From positions 1-64,000 of the forward strand of contig NZ_NRJH01000003.1 in NCBI RefSeq assembly GCF_003585925.1: DNA of 64,000 bases, in the 5' to 3' direction. A program made the position numbers and the translations under genes. The DNA comes from Psittacicella melopsittaci. Its GTDB lineage: Bacteria; Pseudomonadota; Gammaproteobacteria; Enterobacterales; Psittacicellaceae. The notes beneath the pieces were generated by a model that was given only the letters and a program-made list of their open reading frames with translations, was not told where the DNA came from and did no database searches. Positions 33,067-42,500 of the stretch are shown one piece after another. The stretch's first letter is position 1; every line of letters begins with the position of its first letter.

Positions 33067-34863
33067 ATGAAACTAAAAAACATAATTATTAGCCTAGGGG
33101 TTATTGGCTCTGCTTTAGCTGTTGGTGCAGCTGCTTACTATAACTATCAATTTAGAGACACAGGAGCTAACCCAAACTACAATTATCAATATAAACTCAA
33201 AGATGTTACATTTGATCAGCTTCCTGAAGAAATCAAAGGACAAAGAATAGACCCAACTAATGTAAGATTAACCTTTACTACAACTGAGAACCTAAAAAGA
33301 TTCTTAGATGTTTATGTACAAAAGTTTAATGATCAATTCGGAGAACCTTTAGATTTAAGCTTTATTAATATGGCTTATATTAGAAACATTGACTTTCTTT
33401 TTGCTGGAAATCTAAAAAAACATAAATTCGATGATGGTACAGTTTACTATACATGCGACTATTTTTCTGATGTTAAGAGATTCAATATCGACTTGTATAC
33501 TTTAGATATTAGCCGAGTAAAATCTATGCAAGGAACCTTTGCTTGTACTCTTTTCTCTAATGATATCTCAAAATTAGATATCTCCAATGTCACTGACATG
33601 AGTCATCTATTTAGTAATAATCTTATTCTTCATAAAGATATTAGTGATTGGAATGTCTCTAATGTCCAAAATATGGCATTTATGTTCTTTAAGGCAGAGG
33701 TATTTAATCAAGATATAAGTAATTGGGATGTATCTCAAGTCAAAAATATGGATGGGATGTTTGCAGGTGCAATTCTCTTTAATCAAGATCTCAGCAAATG
33801 GAATGTGGCAAATGTTACAAACATGAGAAATATGTTTGATGGAGCAACAAGTTTTACTAGTGATCTGAGTAAATGGAATGTGAGCAAAGTTACTAATATG
33901 TATTGTATGTTTAACAAAGCAACAAACTTTACTAGTGATCTGAGTAAATGGAATGTGAGCAAAGTTACTAATATGCTTGGTATGTTTAACGAAGCAAAAA
34001 AATTTAATAGTGACTTAAGCCAATGGGATGTTTCTAATGTTACAGATATGTATGCTATGTTCAGTGAAGCAGAAAACTTTACTAGTGATCTAAGTAAGTG
34101 GAATGTGAGTAAAGTTTCTGATATGGCATTTATGTTTGAAGGAGCAAAAAAATTTAATAGTAACTTAAGTCAATGGAATGTGAGTAAAGTTACTAATATG
34201 AAATTTATGTTTAACAAAGCAAAAAAATTTAATAGTGACTTAAGTCAATGGAATGTTTCTAATGTTACAGATATGAATACTATGTTCCAATTAGCAGAAA
34301 ACTTTACTAGTGATCTTAGTAAATGGAATGTGAGTAAAGTTACTGATATGAAATTTATGTTTAACGGAGCAAAAAAATTTAACAGTAACTTAAGCCAATG
34401 GGATGTTTCTAATGTTACAAATATGGAAGCTATGTTTAATTTGGCGGAAAACTTTACTAGTGATCTAAGTAAATGGAATGTGAGCAAAGTGACTAATATG
34501 GCATATATGTTTAACCAAGCAAAAAAATTTAATAGTAACTTAAGCCAATGGGATGTTTCTAATGTTACAAATATGAAAGCTATGTTCGGTGACGCTCAAA
34601 ACTTTACTAGTGATCTAAGTCGATGGAATGTGAGTAAAGTTACTGATATGTCATATATGTTTGAAGGAGCAAAAAAATTTAACAGTGATCTAAGCCGTTG
34701 GAATGTATCTAATGTTACTGATATGACTCATATGTTCGCATTAACAGATAATTTTAGAAGTGATTTAAGAAATTGGAATGTAGGCAAGGTTAAAGAATTT
34801 GGTGGAATAATATATGAAGCTAAAGCTTTTAATATTTACCATTTTCCAAGATTCAAGAACTAA
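33067..34863 (+). CDS. BspA-like (DUF285) repeat surface protein, copy 1
   Basis: 598 residues. The N-terminal hydrophobic helix (about 5-22) is a signal or anchor. After a ~120-residue unique domain come about 16 repeats of 25 residues with the pattern W-[ND]-V-S-x-V-T-x-M-x-x-M-F-x-x-A-x-x-F-[NT]-S-D-L-S. This is the BspA/DUF285 type seen in Mycoplasma, lactobacilli, Bacteroidetes and some gammaproteobacteria, usually surface-exposed and often adhesive. The DNA of the repeats is nearly identical, so recombination between units is likely. Horizontal origin is plausible but not shown. Confidence 0.85.
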   Translation: MKLKNIIISLGVIGSALAVGAAAYYNYQFRDTGANPNYNYQYKLKDVTFDQLPEEIKGQRIDPTNVRLTFTTTENLKRFLDVYVQKFNDQFGEPLDLSFINMAYIRNIDFLFAGNLKKHKFDDGTVYYTCDYFSDVKRFNIDLYTLDISRVKSMQGTFACTLFSNDISKLDISNVTDMSHLFSNNLILHKDISDWNVSNVQNMAFMFFKAEVFNQDISNWDVSQVKNMDGMFAGAILFNQDLSKWNVANVTNMRNMFDGATSFTSDLSKWNVSKVTNMYCMFNKATNFTSDLSKWNVSKVTNMLGMFNEAKKFNSDLSQWDVSNVTDMYAMFSEAENFTSDLSKWNVSKVSDMAFMFEGAKKFNSNLSQWNVSKVTNMKFMFNKAKKFNSDLSQWNVSNVTDMNTMFQLAENFTSDLSKWNVSKVTDMKFMFNGAKKFNSNLSQWDVSNVTNMEAMFNLAENFTSDLSKWNVSKVTNMAYMFNQAKKFNSNLSQWDVSNVTNMKAMFGDAQNFTSDLSRWNVSKVTDMSYMFEGAKKFNSDLSRWNVSNVTDMTHMFALTDNFRSDLRNWNVGKVKEFGGIIYEAKAFNIYHFPRFKN

Positions 34864-34946
34864 CCTCAAAATAATAGCTTTTATGTAAACTTTGAAAAAC
34901 TCCATAGAGTTTGCTTATAAACAATATTTTCTCAACTTAAATGCAT

Positions 34947-36671
34947 ATGAAACTAAAAAACATAATTATTAGCCTAAGTATTATTGGCTCTGCTTTAGCT
35001 ATTGGAGCTAGTGTTTACTATAATTACTATCAATTTAGAGACACAGGAGCTAACCCAAACTACAATTATCAATATAAGCTTAAAGATGTTACATTTGATC
35101 AGCTTCCTGAAGAAATCAAAGGACAAAGAATAGACCCAACTAATGTAAGATTAACTTTTACTACAACCGAGAACCTAAAAAGATTCTTAGATGTTTATGT
35201 AGAAAAGTTTAATGATGAAGAAGGAGAACCTTTAGATTTAAGCTTTATTAACATGGCTTACATTAGAAACATTGACTTTCTTTTTGCTGGAAATCTAAAA
35301 AAACATGAATTCGATGATGGTACAGTTTACTATACGTGCAACTATTTTCTTGAAGTTAGGAAATTTAATATCGACTTATACACTTTAGATATTAGCCGAG
35401 TAAAATCTATGCAAGGCACCTTTGCTTGTTCTTACTTCCCAAATGATATCTCAAAATTAGATATCTCCAATGTCACTAACATGAGTCATCTATTTAGTAA
35501 TAATCTTATTCTTCCTAAAGATATTAGTGATTGGAATGTATCGCATGTCCAAAACATGGCATTTATGTTCTTTAGTACATATTTTAATCAAAATATAAGT
35601 ATAAGTAAGTGGGATGTTTCTCAAGTCAAAAATATGACTGGGATGTTTGCTCTTTCTAACTTTAACCAAGATCTGAGTAAATGGAATGTAGCAAATGTTA
35701 CAAACATGAAAAATATGTTTGATGGAGCTAAAAGTTTTACTGGTGATCTGAGTAAATGGAATGTAAGCAAAGTTACTGATATGAAAGGTATGTTTAACGG
35801 AGCAAATAATTTTAATAGTGACTTAAGCCAGTGGAATGTGAGAAAAGTTACTAATATGTCATTTATGTTTAGCGAGGCAAAAAAATTTAATAGTGACTTA
35901 AGCCAATGGGATGTATCTAATGTTACGAATATGTATGCTATGTTCAGTGAAGCGGAAAACTTTACTAGTGATCTAAGTAAATGGAATGTCAGTAAAGTTA
36001 CTAATACGGAACTTATGTTTAACAAAGCAAAAAAATTTAATAGTAACTTAAGTCAATGGGATGTTTCTAAGGTAACAACTATGAGAGGAATGTTCCAAGA
36101 TGCGGAAAACTTTACTAGTGATCTTAGTAAATGGAATGTAAGCAAAGTCACTGATATGAGTGCCATGTTTAACAAAGCAAAAAAATTTAACAGTAACTTA
36201 AGCCAATGGGACGTTTCTAATGTTACAAATATGCATGTAATGTTCAATGACGCTCAAAACTTTACTAGTGATCTAAGTAAATGGAATGTTAGCAAAGTTA
36301 CTAATATGAAAGCCATGTTTTATAGAGCGAAAAAATTTAATAGTAACTTAAGCCAATGGGATGTTTCTAATGTTACAAATATGGCTGGAATGTTCATTGG
36401 AGCGGAAAACTTTACTAGTGATCTAAGTAAGTGGAATGTGAGTAAAGTTACTGATATGGCATTTATGTTTAACGGAGCGAAAAAATTTAACAGTGATCTA
36501 AGCCGTTGGAATGTATCTAATGTTACTGATATGAGTTATATGTTCGCATTTACTGGAAATTTTATAAGTGATTTAAGAAATTGGAATGTAGCCAAAGTTA
36601 CAGAATATAAGGGAATACTATTTGGAGCTGCGGCTTTTAATCCTAACTATGCCCCAAGATTCAAGAACTAG
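34947..36671 (+). CDS. BspA-like (DUF285) repeat surface protein, copy 2
   Basis: 574 residues, a tandem paralogue of the preceding gene. The first 170 residues are almost identical, including the upstream CTCAACTTAAAT leader word. An ATG six bases earlier (34941) exists only because one leader base differs from copy 1 (ATGCAT for ATACAT), so I place the start at 34947. It has about 15 repeats, one or two fewer than copy 1. A gap of 83 bases without a terminator suggests cotranscription. Confidence 0.85.
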   Translation: MKLKNIIISLSIIGSALAIGASVYYNYYQFRDTGANPNYNYQYKLKDVTFDQLPEEIKGQRIDPTNVRLTFTTTENLKRFLDVYVEKFNDEEGEPLDLSFINMAYIRNIDFLFAGNLKKHEFDDGTVYYTCNYFLEVRKFNIDLYTLDISRVKSMQGTFACSYFPNDISKLDISNVTNMSHLFSNNLILPKDISDWNVSHVQNMAFMFFSTYFNQNISISKWDVSQVKNMTGMFALSNFNQDLSKWNVANVTNMKNMFDGAKSFTGDLSKWNVSKVTDMKGMFNGANNFNSDLSQWNVRKVTNMSFMFSEAKKFNSDLSQWDVSNVTNMYAMFSEAENFTSDLSKWNVSKVTNTELMFNKAKKFNSNLSQWDVSKVTTMRGMFQDAENFTSDLSKWNVSKVTDMSAMFNKAKKFNSNLSQWDVSNVTNMHVMFNDAQNFTSDLSKWNVSKVTNMKAMFYRAKKFNSNLSQWDVSNVTNMAGMFIGAENFTSDLSKWNVSKVTDMAFMFNGAKKFNSDLSRWNVSNVTDMSYMFAFTGNFISDLRNWNVAKVTEYKGILFGAAAFNPNYAPRFKN

Positions 36672-36719
36672 TAATCTTACTATTTTAAATCCCACATAAC
36701 TTTCATATTAAGCTTAAAT

Positions 36720-36753
36720 AAGGTACCTCTAAAAATTTTAGGGGTACCTTTTT
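36720..36753 (+). terminator. Terminator after the BspA-like pair
   Basis: A stem of up to 15 bp (36720-36734 with 36736-36750, core AAGGTACC) followed by a T-run. Confidence 0.8.
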
Positions 36754-37470
36754 AGGGTCTAAGTTTAATTTTACCTTTATTAGTCTTATCTAGTATTGAG
36801 ATTGTTATTCTAGGGTAATTTCATTTTAAGCTATTTGTTGAGTTCTGTATATAATCTTACCCCTTGAATTTAAGCTTTGAATTTTATTTTTTCCAGGGAT
36901 TTAATTCATTTAATAAACAATTTTCTTCAGTAAAATTTACTCTAATTATTAACAATTTAAAGAATTTTTCTCTTTAAATCATTTTTTCTAGGGGTATAAA
37001 AGGCACGTAAACAATTCATAAAGCAAATGCATTCAAACAACAGAAATTATTCTAGCACTCTAAAAATAAAGAACTAAAGAGAAATAGCTTGTGATTCCAA
37101 GTCTTGCACAAGCTGAATATAGTTTTTTACGTCTTAATTTAGAATAAGTTAGCAAAACTATGCAATTTTCTCTCTTTACTTTTTTCATTTTAGAGGAATA
37201 TAATTAGCAAGCATTTACTCAACCATAGCTTTTAACCCTAGGCTAGAGTTTAGTAAGAAAAGCTAAGTAACACAACAAAACAACAGGAGAATGATTAATT
37301 AAGTTAAGTTCGAGGTAACTTAATTAAACATTCTACAATTTAATCCGACAACATAGTTGTCTAGAGAAATCTAGATACTTTTGCATAATGAGGTTGTGAC
37401 TTCATTATTCAATCCCCCTTACCTTAGGGTAAGAAAAAACATATAAAGCAAAACACATAAGGAAAAAATT
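36754..37470. other. Long control region and leader of the first barrel protein
   Basis: AT-rich. The distal half holds no recognisable element; the last 180 bases are the structured leader listed separately. No gene. Confidence 0.5.
37289..37435 (+). promoter_or_regulatory. Multi-hairpin mRNA leader of the first outer-membrane protein
   Basis: Successive stems: a 17-bp hairpin with one A-A mismatch (37289-37306 with 37316-37333), GACAAC/GTTGTC (37347-37352 with 37356-37361), TCTAGA closing a GAAA tetraloop (37360-37375), ATAATGA/TCATTAT near 37386-37410, and CTTACC/GGTAAG near 37418-37433. Such leaders stabilise ompA-type mRNAs. No T-runs follow the stems, so they are not terminators. Confidence 0.5.
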
Positions 37471-38010
37471 ATGAAAAAATTATTAGCTTTATCAGCAACA
37501 GCTTTAACAGCAGCTGCACTAGTTGCTCCTTCATTTGCTAATGCTGCATCATTAAACCAACAATTTGGTACAGTTCACGGTGTAATCGGTGGTCAACGCG
37601 TTTTAGGTGAAAACGTACAATCATACGGTTTAAACGGTGACTACAACTACCGTGTATTCAATGACTACGGTTGGTACGTAGGTGCTGAAGGTTTCTTCAA
37701 CTACGGTCGTCAAAACTCAGTTAACTACTACAACTACGGTGTAGGTGCTAAAACTAAATACTTATGGGAAACAGCAACTGACTTTACTCCATACGCAGGT
37801 TTAGCTATTGGTTACCAACAAACTCGTGCTTCTGACGAATTCAGCAAACACACAGGTGGTGTTTACGGTGCATTAGAAGTTGGTTCATTATACGGTCAAC
37901 ACTTTGACTTCGGTTTACGTGTACAAACAGCATCTCTATCTAAAGGATTTGCTGACAGTGCTTCACGTGCACAATACACTTACGCTCTATACGCTGGTGT
38001 TAAATTCTAA
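37471..38010 (+). CDS. Small beta-barrel outer-membrane protein, copy 1
   Basis: 179 residues. A Sec signal peptide ends near residue 25 (FANA). The mature part has alternating aromatic strands and ends in Phe (YAGVKF), the outer-membrane insertion signal. Length fits an eight-stranded barrel like OmpA-N, OmpX or OmpW; the strand pattern (GGQRVLGENVQSYGLNGDYNYRV, YVGAEGFFNYGRQ) suggests the generic porin-like beta-barrel family. Codon use is very biased, so it is probably abundant. AAGGA precedes the ATG. Confidence 0.78.
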   Translation: MKKLLALSATALTAAALVAPSFANAASLNQQFGTVHGVIGGQRVLGENVQSYGLNGDYNYRVFNDYGWYVGAEGFFNYGRQNSVNYYNYGVGAKTKYLWETATDFTPYAGLAIGYQQTRASDEFSKHTGGVYGALEVGSLYGQHFDFGLRVQTASLSKGFADSASRAQYTYALYAGVKF

Positions 38011-38028
38011 TCAAACTGATTTAAAAAT

Positions 38029-38060
38029 AAAAGCACTTGGTCAAGACCAAGTGCTTTTAT
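38029..38060 (+). terminator. Terminator after barrel gene 1
   Basis: A 12-bp stem AAAAGCACTTGG (38029-38040 with 38047-38058) with weak T flank. Confidence 0.8.
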
Positions 38061-38271
38061 TATTGTTCAAATTCTATGGAACGTTTTAAAGTCTGAGGAA
38101 TTTTTTTATTTGCGGTGCTTTTAGTTAGGAGTAATTTAAATAGTTAATAGCTATTTAGATTAATTAGTTATCTAGTTAATGTTTGGTTAATTATTTAAAT
38201 AGTTAACTTAAAGAGAGTTTGAGTTATTTTTTTCCTGAACTTAGATTGCTTTTTTATTTGACTTATTTTAT

Positions 38272-38475
38272 CTACCTGAGCTTATCATCTTTGCTTTATC
38301 TATCTAAGCTTACTTTCCTTAGTTTACCTACCTCTTCCTAACTTTCTCTAACTTTGGATCAATTTTTCTTTGTCTCCCTGAGCTTATCACCTTTGCTTTA
38401 TCTATCTGGACTTACTTTCCTAGCTTTACCTACCTCTTCCTAACTTTCTCCAACTTTGCCTCAACTTTTGTTTAA
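38272..38475. repeat. 102-bp imperfect tandem duplication in a T/C-rich tract
   Basis: Two copies start at 38272 and 38374 and share words such as TTTGCTTTATCTATCT and CTACCTCTTCCTAACTTTCT. A few substitutions per copy show that it is not brand new. Noncoding. Confidence 0.75.
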
Positions 38476-38528
38476 TATTGCTCGCGATCTTATTTTTCTC
38501 TGCTAAAAAATACAAAAACCTATTTAAT

Positions 38529-38542
38529 TAAGTGTACACTTA
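38529..38542. promoter_or_regulatory. 14-bp perfect palindrome, possible operator
   Basis: TAAGTGTACACTTA lies about 125 bases upstream of the second barrel gene's -10 box. A regulator is not evident. Confidence 0.35.
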
Positions 38543-38666
38543 GTTAAACACTCTCATTTGCAAGATTTTTTCTAAAATAAAACTTGCAAATGTAAGAATT
38601 TCTTAAAAAATTGCATTTTTTTAGAAAAATTTTTCTTTTTTGCTTTATTTTTATTTTTTGCTGGTC

Positions 38667-38672
38667 TATAAT
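38667..38672 (+). promoter_or_regulatory. -10 box of barrel gene 2
   Basis: TATAAT; a start near 38679 would place the leader hairpins at the very 5' end of the mRNA. No clear -35. Confidence 0.55.
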
Positions 38673-38676
38673 CATA

Positions 38677-38769
38677 AGTGAGTAATCACTCAAGCAAGCA
38701 AAAAATAAGAAATGAAAAAAATACAAACATTTAAATATAAAGTTCTCAACCACACTTGCTTGAGCGATT
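38677..38769 (+). promoter_or_regulatory. Structured 5' leader of barrel gene 2
   Basis: AGTGA/TCACT forms a 5-bp hairpin at 38677-38690. Overlapping it, a 15-bp stem with one mismatch pairs 38684-38698 with 38755-38769 (AATCACTCAAGCAAG), enclosing 56 bases. The two are mutually exclusive, so a switch is possible, but an mRNA-stabilising role is simpler. Confidence 0.5.
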
Positions 38770-38828
38770 AGTCCACAACTAATTATTTGTTTTAAACACA
38801 ACTTAAACAAAACAAAAGGATTTATATT

Positions 38829-39362
38829 ATGAAAAAACTATTAGCAGTTTCAGTAGCAGCATTATCAGCAGCTTTAGTTCCAACATTAGCTAACGCTACT
38901 TCTTTAGATAAACACTTTGGTACAGTACACGGTGTAGTAGGTGGTCAACGTGTTCTAGGTGAAAACGTACAATCATACGGGGTAAATGCAGACTACAATT
39001 ACCGCGTATTCAATAACTACGGTTGGTACGTAGGTGGTGAAGCTTTCTTCAACTACGGTCGTCAAAACTCAGTTAACTACTACAACTTTGGTGCGGGTGC
39101 AAAAACTAAATACTTATGGGAAACTTCAACTGACTTTACTCCATATGCAGGTTTTGCTTTAGGTTACCAACAAACTCGTGCTTCTGATGAATTCAGCAAA
39201 CACACAGGTGGTGTTTACGGTGCTTTAGAAGTAGGTTCACTTTACGGTAAATACTTAGACTTTGGTGTACGTGTACAAGCAGCTTCTTTATCTAAAGACT
39301 TTGCTTCATCAGAAAACCGTGGTCAATATACTTACGCACTATACGCTGGTGTTAAATTCTAA
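38829..39362 (+). CDS. Small beta-barrel outer-membrane protein, copy 2
   Basis: 177 residues, about 80-85% identical to copy 1 by eye, with signal peptide to about residue 23 (LANA) and terminal YAGVKF. Differences cluster in predicted loops. The upstream regions of the two copies are unrelated, so they are probably expressed under different conditions. AAAGGA is placed 8 bases before the ATG. Confidence 0.78.
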   Translation: MKKLLAVSVAALSAALVPTLANATSLDKHFGTVHGVVGGQRVLGENVQSYGVNADYNYRVFNNYGWYVGGEAFFNYGRQNSVNYYNFGAGAKTKYLWETSTDFTPYAGFALGYQQTRASDEFSKHTGGVYGALEVGSLYGKYLDFGVRVQAASLSKDFASSENRGQYTYALYAGVKF

Positions 39363-39411
39363 TCATCCTTATGAAAATCTGTGGTTAGTTGGGGATATCT
39401 AACTACAGTGG

Positions 39412-39442
39412 TACCACTGCCTTTGGGCAGTGGTATTTTTTT
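39412..39442 (+). terminator. Terminator after barrel gene 2
   Basis: A 10-bp stem TACCACTGCC (39412-39421 with 39426-39435) followed by seven Ts. Confidence 0.85.
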
Positions 39443-39445
39443 GTC

Positions 39446-39483
39446 AAAAAAAAAGAGCAGGGGAATAATTCCTCTGCTCTTTT
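39446..39483 (-). terminator. Terminator of giant gene A
   Basis: A long stem (39451-39466 with 39468-39483, outer arm AAAAGAGCAG). On the minus strand it is followed by a T-run of at least ten. It ends the thiI operon. Confidence 0.85.
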
Positions 39484-39504
39484 AAGTTATTGCTTTTTAT
39501 TAAG

Positions 39505-42500
39505 TTATTGTTCTTTATCAGTCTTGTCCTTAGGCTTAGGCTTAGCAAATTCTTCTTGCCATTTTTCCCAAACCTCTTGTGCCGTAGCTGAAGGAGTTGA
39601 ATTTCTCTCAAACTTACGACGATGAGAAAGATATCTTTGGATCCGGGCACCCTGATCCTCAAAGACCGATTTTTGCCAGTTAAAGTAAGCAACAAGATCA
39701 GCATAATTGCCTTGACGTCTATTAACAGGAACAATAATTTGCGTTAAATCAATACTATTCCAGTAATAAGGACTAGTATACAAGTTATTTACCTTGTCTT
39801 TAAAGCGGTAAAGACTACCAAAAGCTAGGTTAAAGTCCTTGTAGCCCAGCTTGTCTTTTAAGCTAACCCAGTGCACTAAAGCAGTGTAAGCTTGCCCTTG
39901 CCAGAATTGCTCTTGTAAGTATTGAGCAAAGTCAGCATAGAGGGCTGGATACTGCTCAGGCTTGAGTTTAAAGCGTTCGGCAAATACTGCTGGTATTTGT
40001 TTGGCAAAAGCTTTTTGCTTAAGTTGGTATTTGTTACTTGCTTTAAGAGCAAATAAAACAAACGCATTGCTCTTAAACTCATCTGGCATGCTCACAAATC
40101 TTCTTGCATCAAAAGTATCTAACTCCCGTAAGGCAGCTACAGGATACTCAAGTTGCGGTGGAGCTATGCGTTGGTGTCCTTTACCTCCTTGAGCTAAATG
40201 TTGGTATTGTCGTTGTAAATAGGTATAGTCAACACTAAACTCACGATAGAAGGTTAAAAACTCAGGGTGAGCAACACTTGCATATACCAGACCATAGTTT
40301 AATTTAGTTAAACTCGCAATTAACCAAGCGAGTAAAGCATGGGTAAAGCCCGCATGACTCCGACCTAAGCTCAGGTTGAGTTTACACATTTGCAACCAGT
40401 TTTCTAGACTGAATTCAGTTTTTCCAGCTAGAATTTGTTTGAGTAACTCTTGCCCTTGCTCATAATCAGCAAAAGGATTGTCTTCGAGCTGAGTAAGAAT
40501 TTGCCGATAGACTGTGGCTATGGCATCATCTCTTTCTTGCTCAGGTGCCAGTTGCCAAATCCCTTGATTTGGGGCTTGCGGTTGCTCTTGTTGCATGCGT
40601 CCTAAGAGCAGGGCATTAAAACTCGCAAAATCTAAAGGTCGCACTTGGGCTAACTCTTGTTCACTAATCGGGTTAATTAACAAGAGAAGATGTTGCAGTT
40701 TGTAATGCTCTTTTAAGTAAGGAGCTATTTCCACTTGGCTTAGTTGGGCTTGCTTAGCTTCTAGCTCAGCATCGCTAATATTGTAAGCTACTTGCATAAA
40801 CTTACGATAGTTAGCAATTTGCTCTTTTATTTGCTCTACTTTCTCAGCAACTATATATTGATGCAGGTTGTAGAACTGCATATTATCTAAAGTAGCATCT
40901 TGGAGACTCTGACGATAGCGTTTTACTAACTCATACTCGAGTCTTGGCACCGGATCGAGAGTAAACTTGCGTACTTTAGTTAAATGCTTGAGCGTGTAGT
41001 TAGCTTGGTTAAGAGCTAAATCTTGCATGTGCTCATCTAAGCCTTCTAGAGCTTTAGTCTCGAGTTGCTTGAGCTTTTTCTTAGCTTTAACTAAGGAAGC
41101 TTGCTCTTTGTCATACTTTTTGCTTAAGAAGGCATAGGCCTCTTCTTTGGCTTGCGCAAGTTGCTCTTTGACAATAATATTTACTCTATTGAACTGCTTG
41201 AACTCTTGCTCTACTTCATCTACAGCCTCATGAATAAAGCCAATGAGTTTGTCGAGCACTTGATGATGCACTTGTAACCTCTGCCATGGCGTAAACATGC
41301 GCATTTTGGCATCATTGAGCATTATCTCTTGCGAGTAATAGAGCTCATCAAGCAGGTTATAGAACACTCTTAACCAGTTGTGGGCATAGAGCAGAGGATC
41401 GGCAACATGAACTTTGCAACCATGCTGATGATAAGTGCGACAGAACTTAAAGAGATGTCGCATTAAAGTATTAGCTAAAATCTCTTTGAGCAATGGCGTA
41501 TCAAAATCGAACCAACGCGAAACTATGCGATTATAGATCCTTGGCTCTAAGAGCAAGGCCTTGATGCGTTCGAGAGGCAAATCTAAAAAGTCGTCTAAAC
41601 TAATTTCTATTTCACTTAAACCCTCGAGCACTTGTGCCATGACGTTTTCCAGATTGAAATCATCAAAGGCGTCTTTGGTATCGTGATAATTACGATTAAA
41701 AACTCGCTCATAGGTTTGTTCATAGAAAAAGTCTTCAATACGATCGCGATACGAGCGATACTTGCGCTCTCTTGGCGTCGCTCGAGGTTTTACTGGCTCA
41801 TCATACTGACTAAGCACTTGCTCTCGGCTTGGTACATTTGCTCCATCGCGCTTAAAGGATTGATACTCGCGTAAAGAACGACTAAGAGCTTCACGTAAGG
41901 CTTTATTGCGGCGATACGCACTTTTATGGGGGATAAAGCTCTTTTCGAGAATTTCAATTGCCGTAATAAACTTACGCGTGCCCATATAGTCACGTACCGT
42001 TTTTTCTACCTGCGCTACTAAATAAGGGCGCATGCCTGCATGTAAGGCATAGTTAAAGAACTCAGGACGTAGTTCTTTTTGGCTTGCTCCCATACAAACA
42101 AAACGAGCAATTAAACGACACCAATCGAGCTCTAAATCCCAGATCTTGTCTTCGAGAGCATGAATGCGCACAGCATAAAGCTCAGGACGCTGAGCTGCCA
42201 CCATTTGCCGTTTTTCTAGATTACAGAGCAGTACTTTACGATAGAGATCACGTAAAGCACGACGACAGTTATCTTTGAGTTCGTTAATCGTTTGTTGGGA
42301 AATTTCTTCGACAAACTCGCGCACAGGAGCAAACTCAGGCACATGCTTAATGAGAGGCAAGTTATGTAAATTAACATATTGCTCAGCCTTGGTATTGATC
42401 TTGAGAATCTCTTCGAGCACTTTTTGGCTAATTTGCTTTTGTTTTAAGCGGGCAGCCTTATCTAAAATATGCGTTGGTGGCTCAAGAGGTACTTCAATAT

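Larger units (their letters stand above)
38011..38828. other. Gap between the two barrel genes
   Basis: Holds a terminator, the 102-bp direct repeat, a 14-bp palindrome, an inverted repeat CATTTGCAAG (38555-38564 with 38583-38592), and the promoter and leader of the second barrel gene. An 88-codon minus-strand frame at 38544 overlaps all these and is rejected. Confidence 0.6.

Noticed and set aside
32898-33092. 64-codon frame before the BspA-like gene
   Set aside because: It starts inside the promoter region and overlaps the real start codon.
33067-34863. Mycoplasma origin of the window suggested by DUF285 repeats
   Set aside because: The neighbouring genes (ThiI with rhodanese, LpxH, outer-membrane barrels) are Gram-negative gammaproteobacterial, and TGA is not read as Trp.
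38544-38810. 88-codon minus-strand frame
   Set aside because: It overlaps the promoter and folded leader of barrel gene 2 and is Phe/Lys low-complexity sequence.
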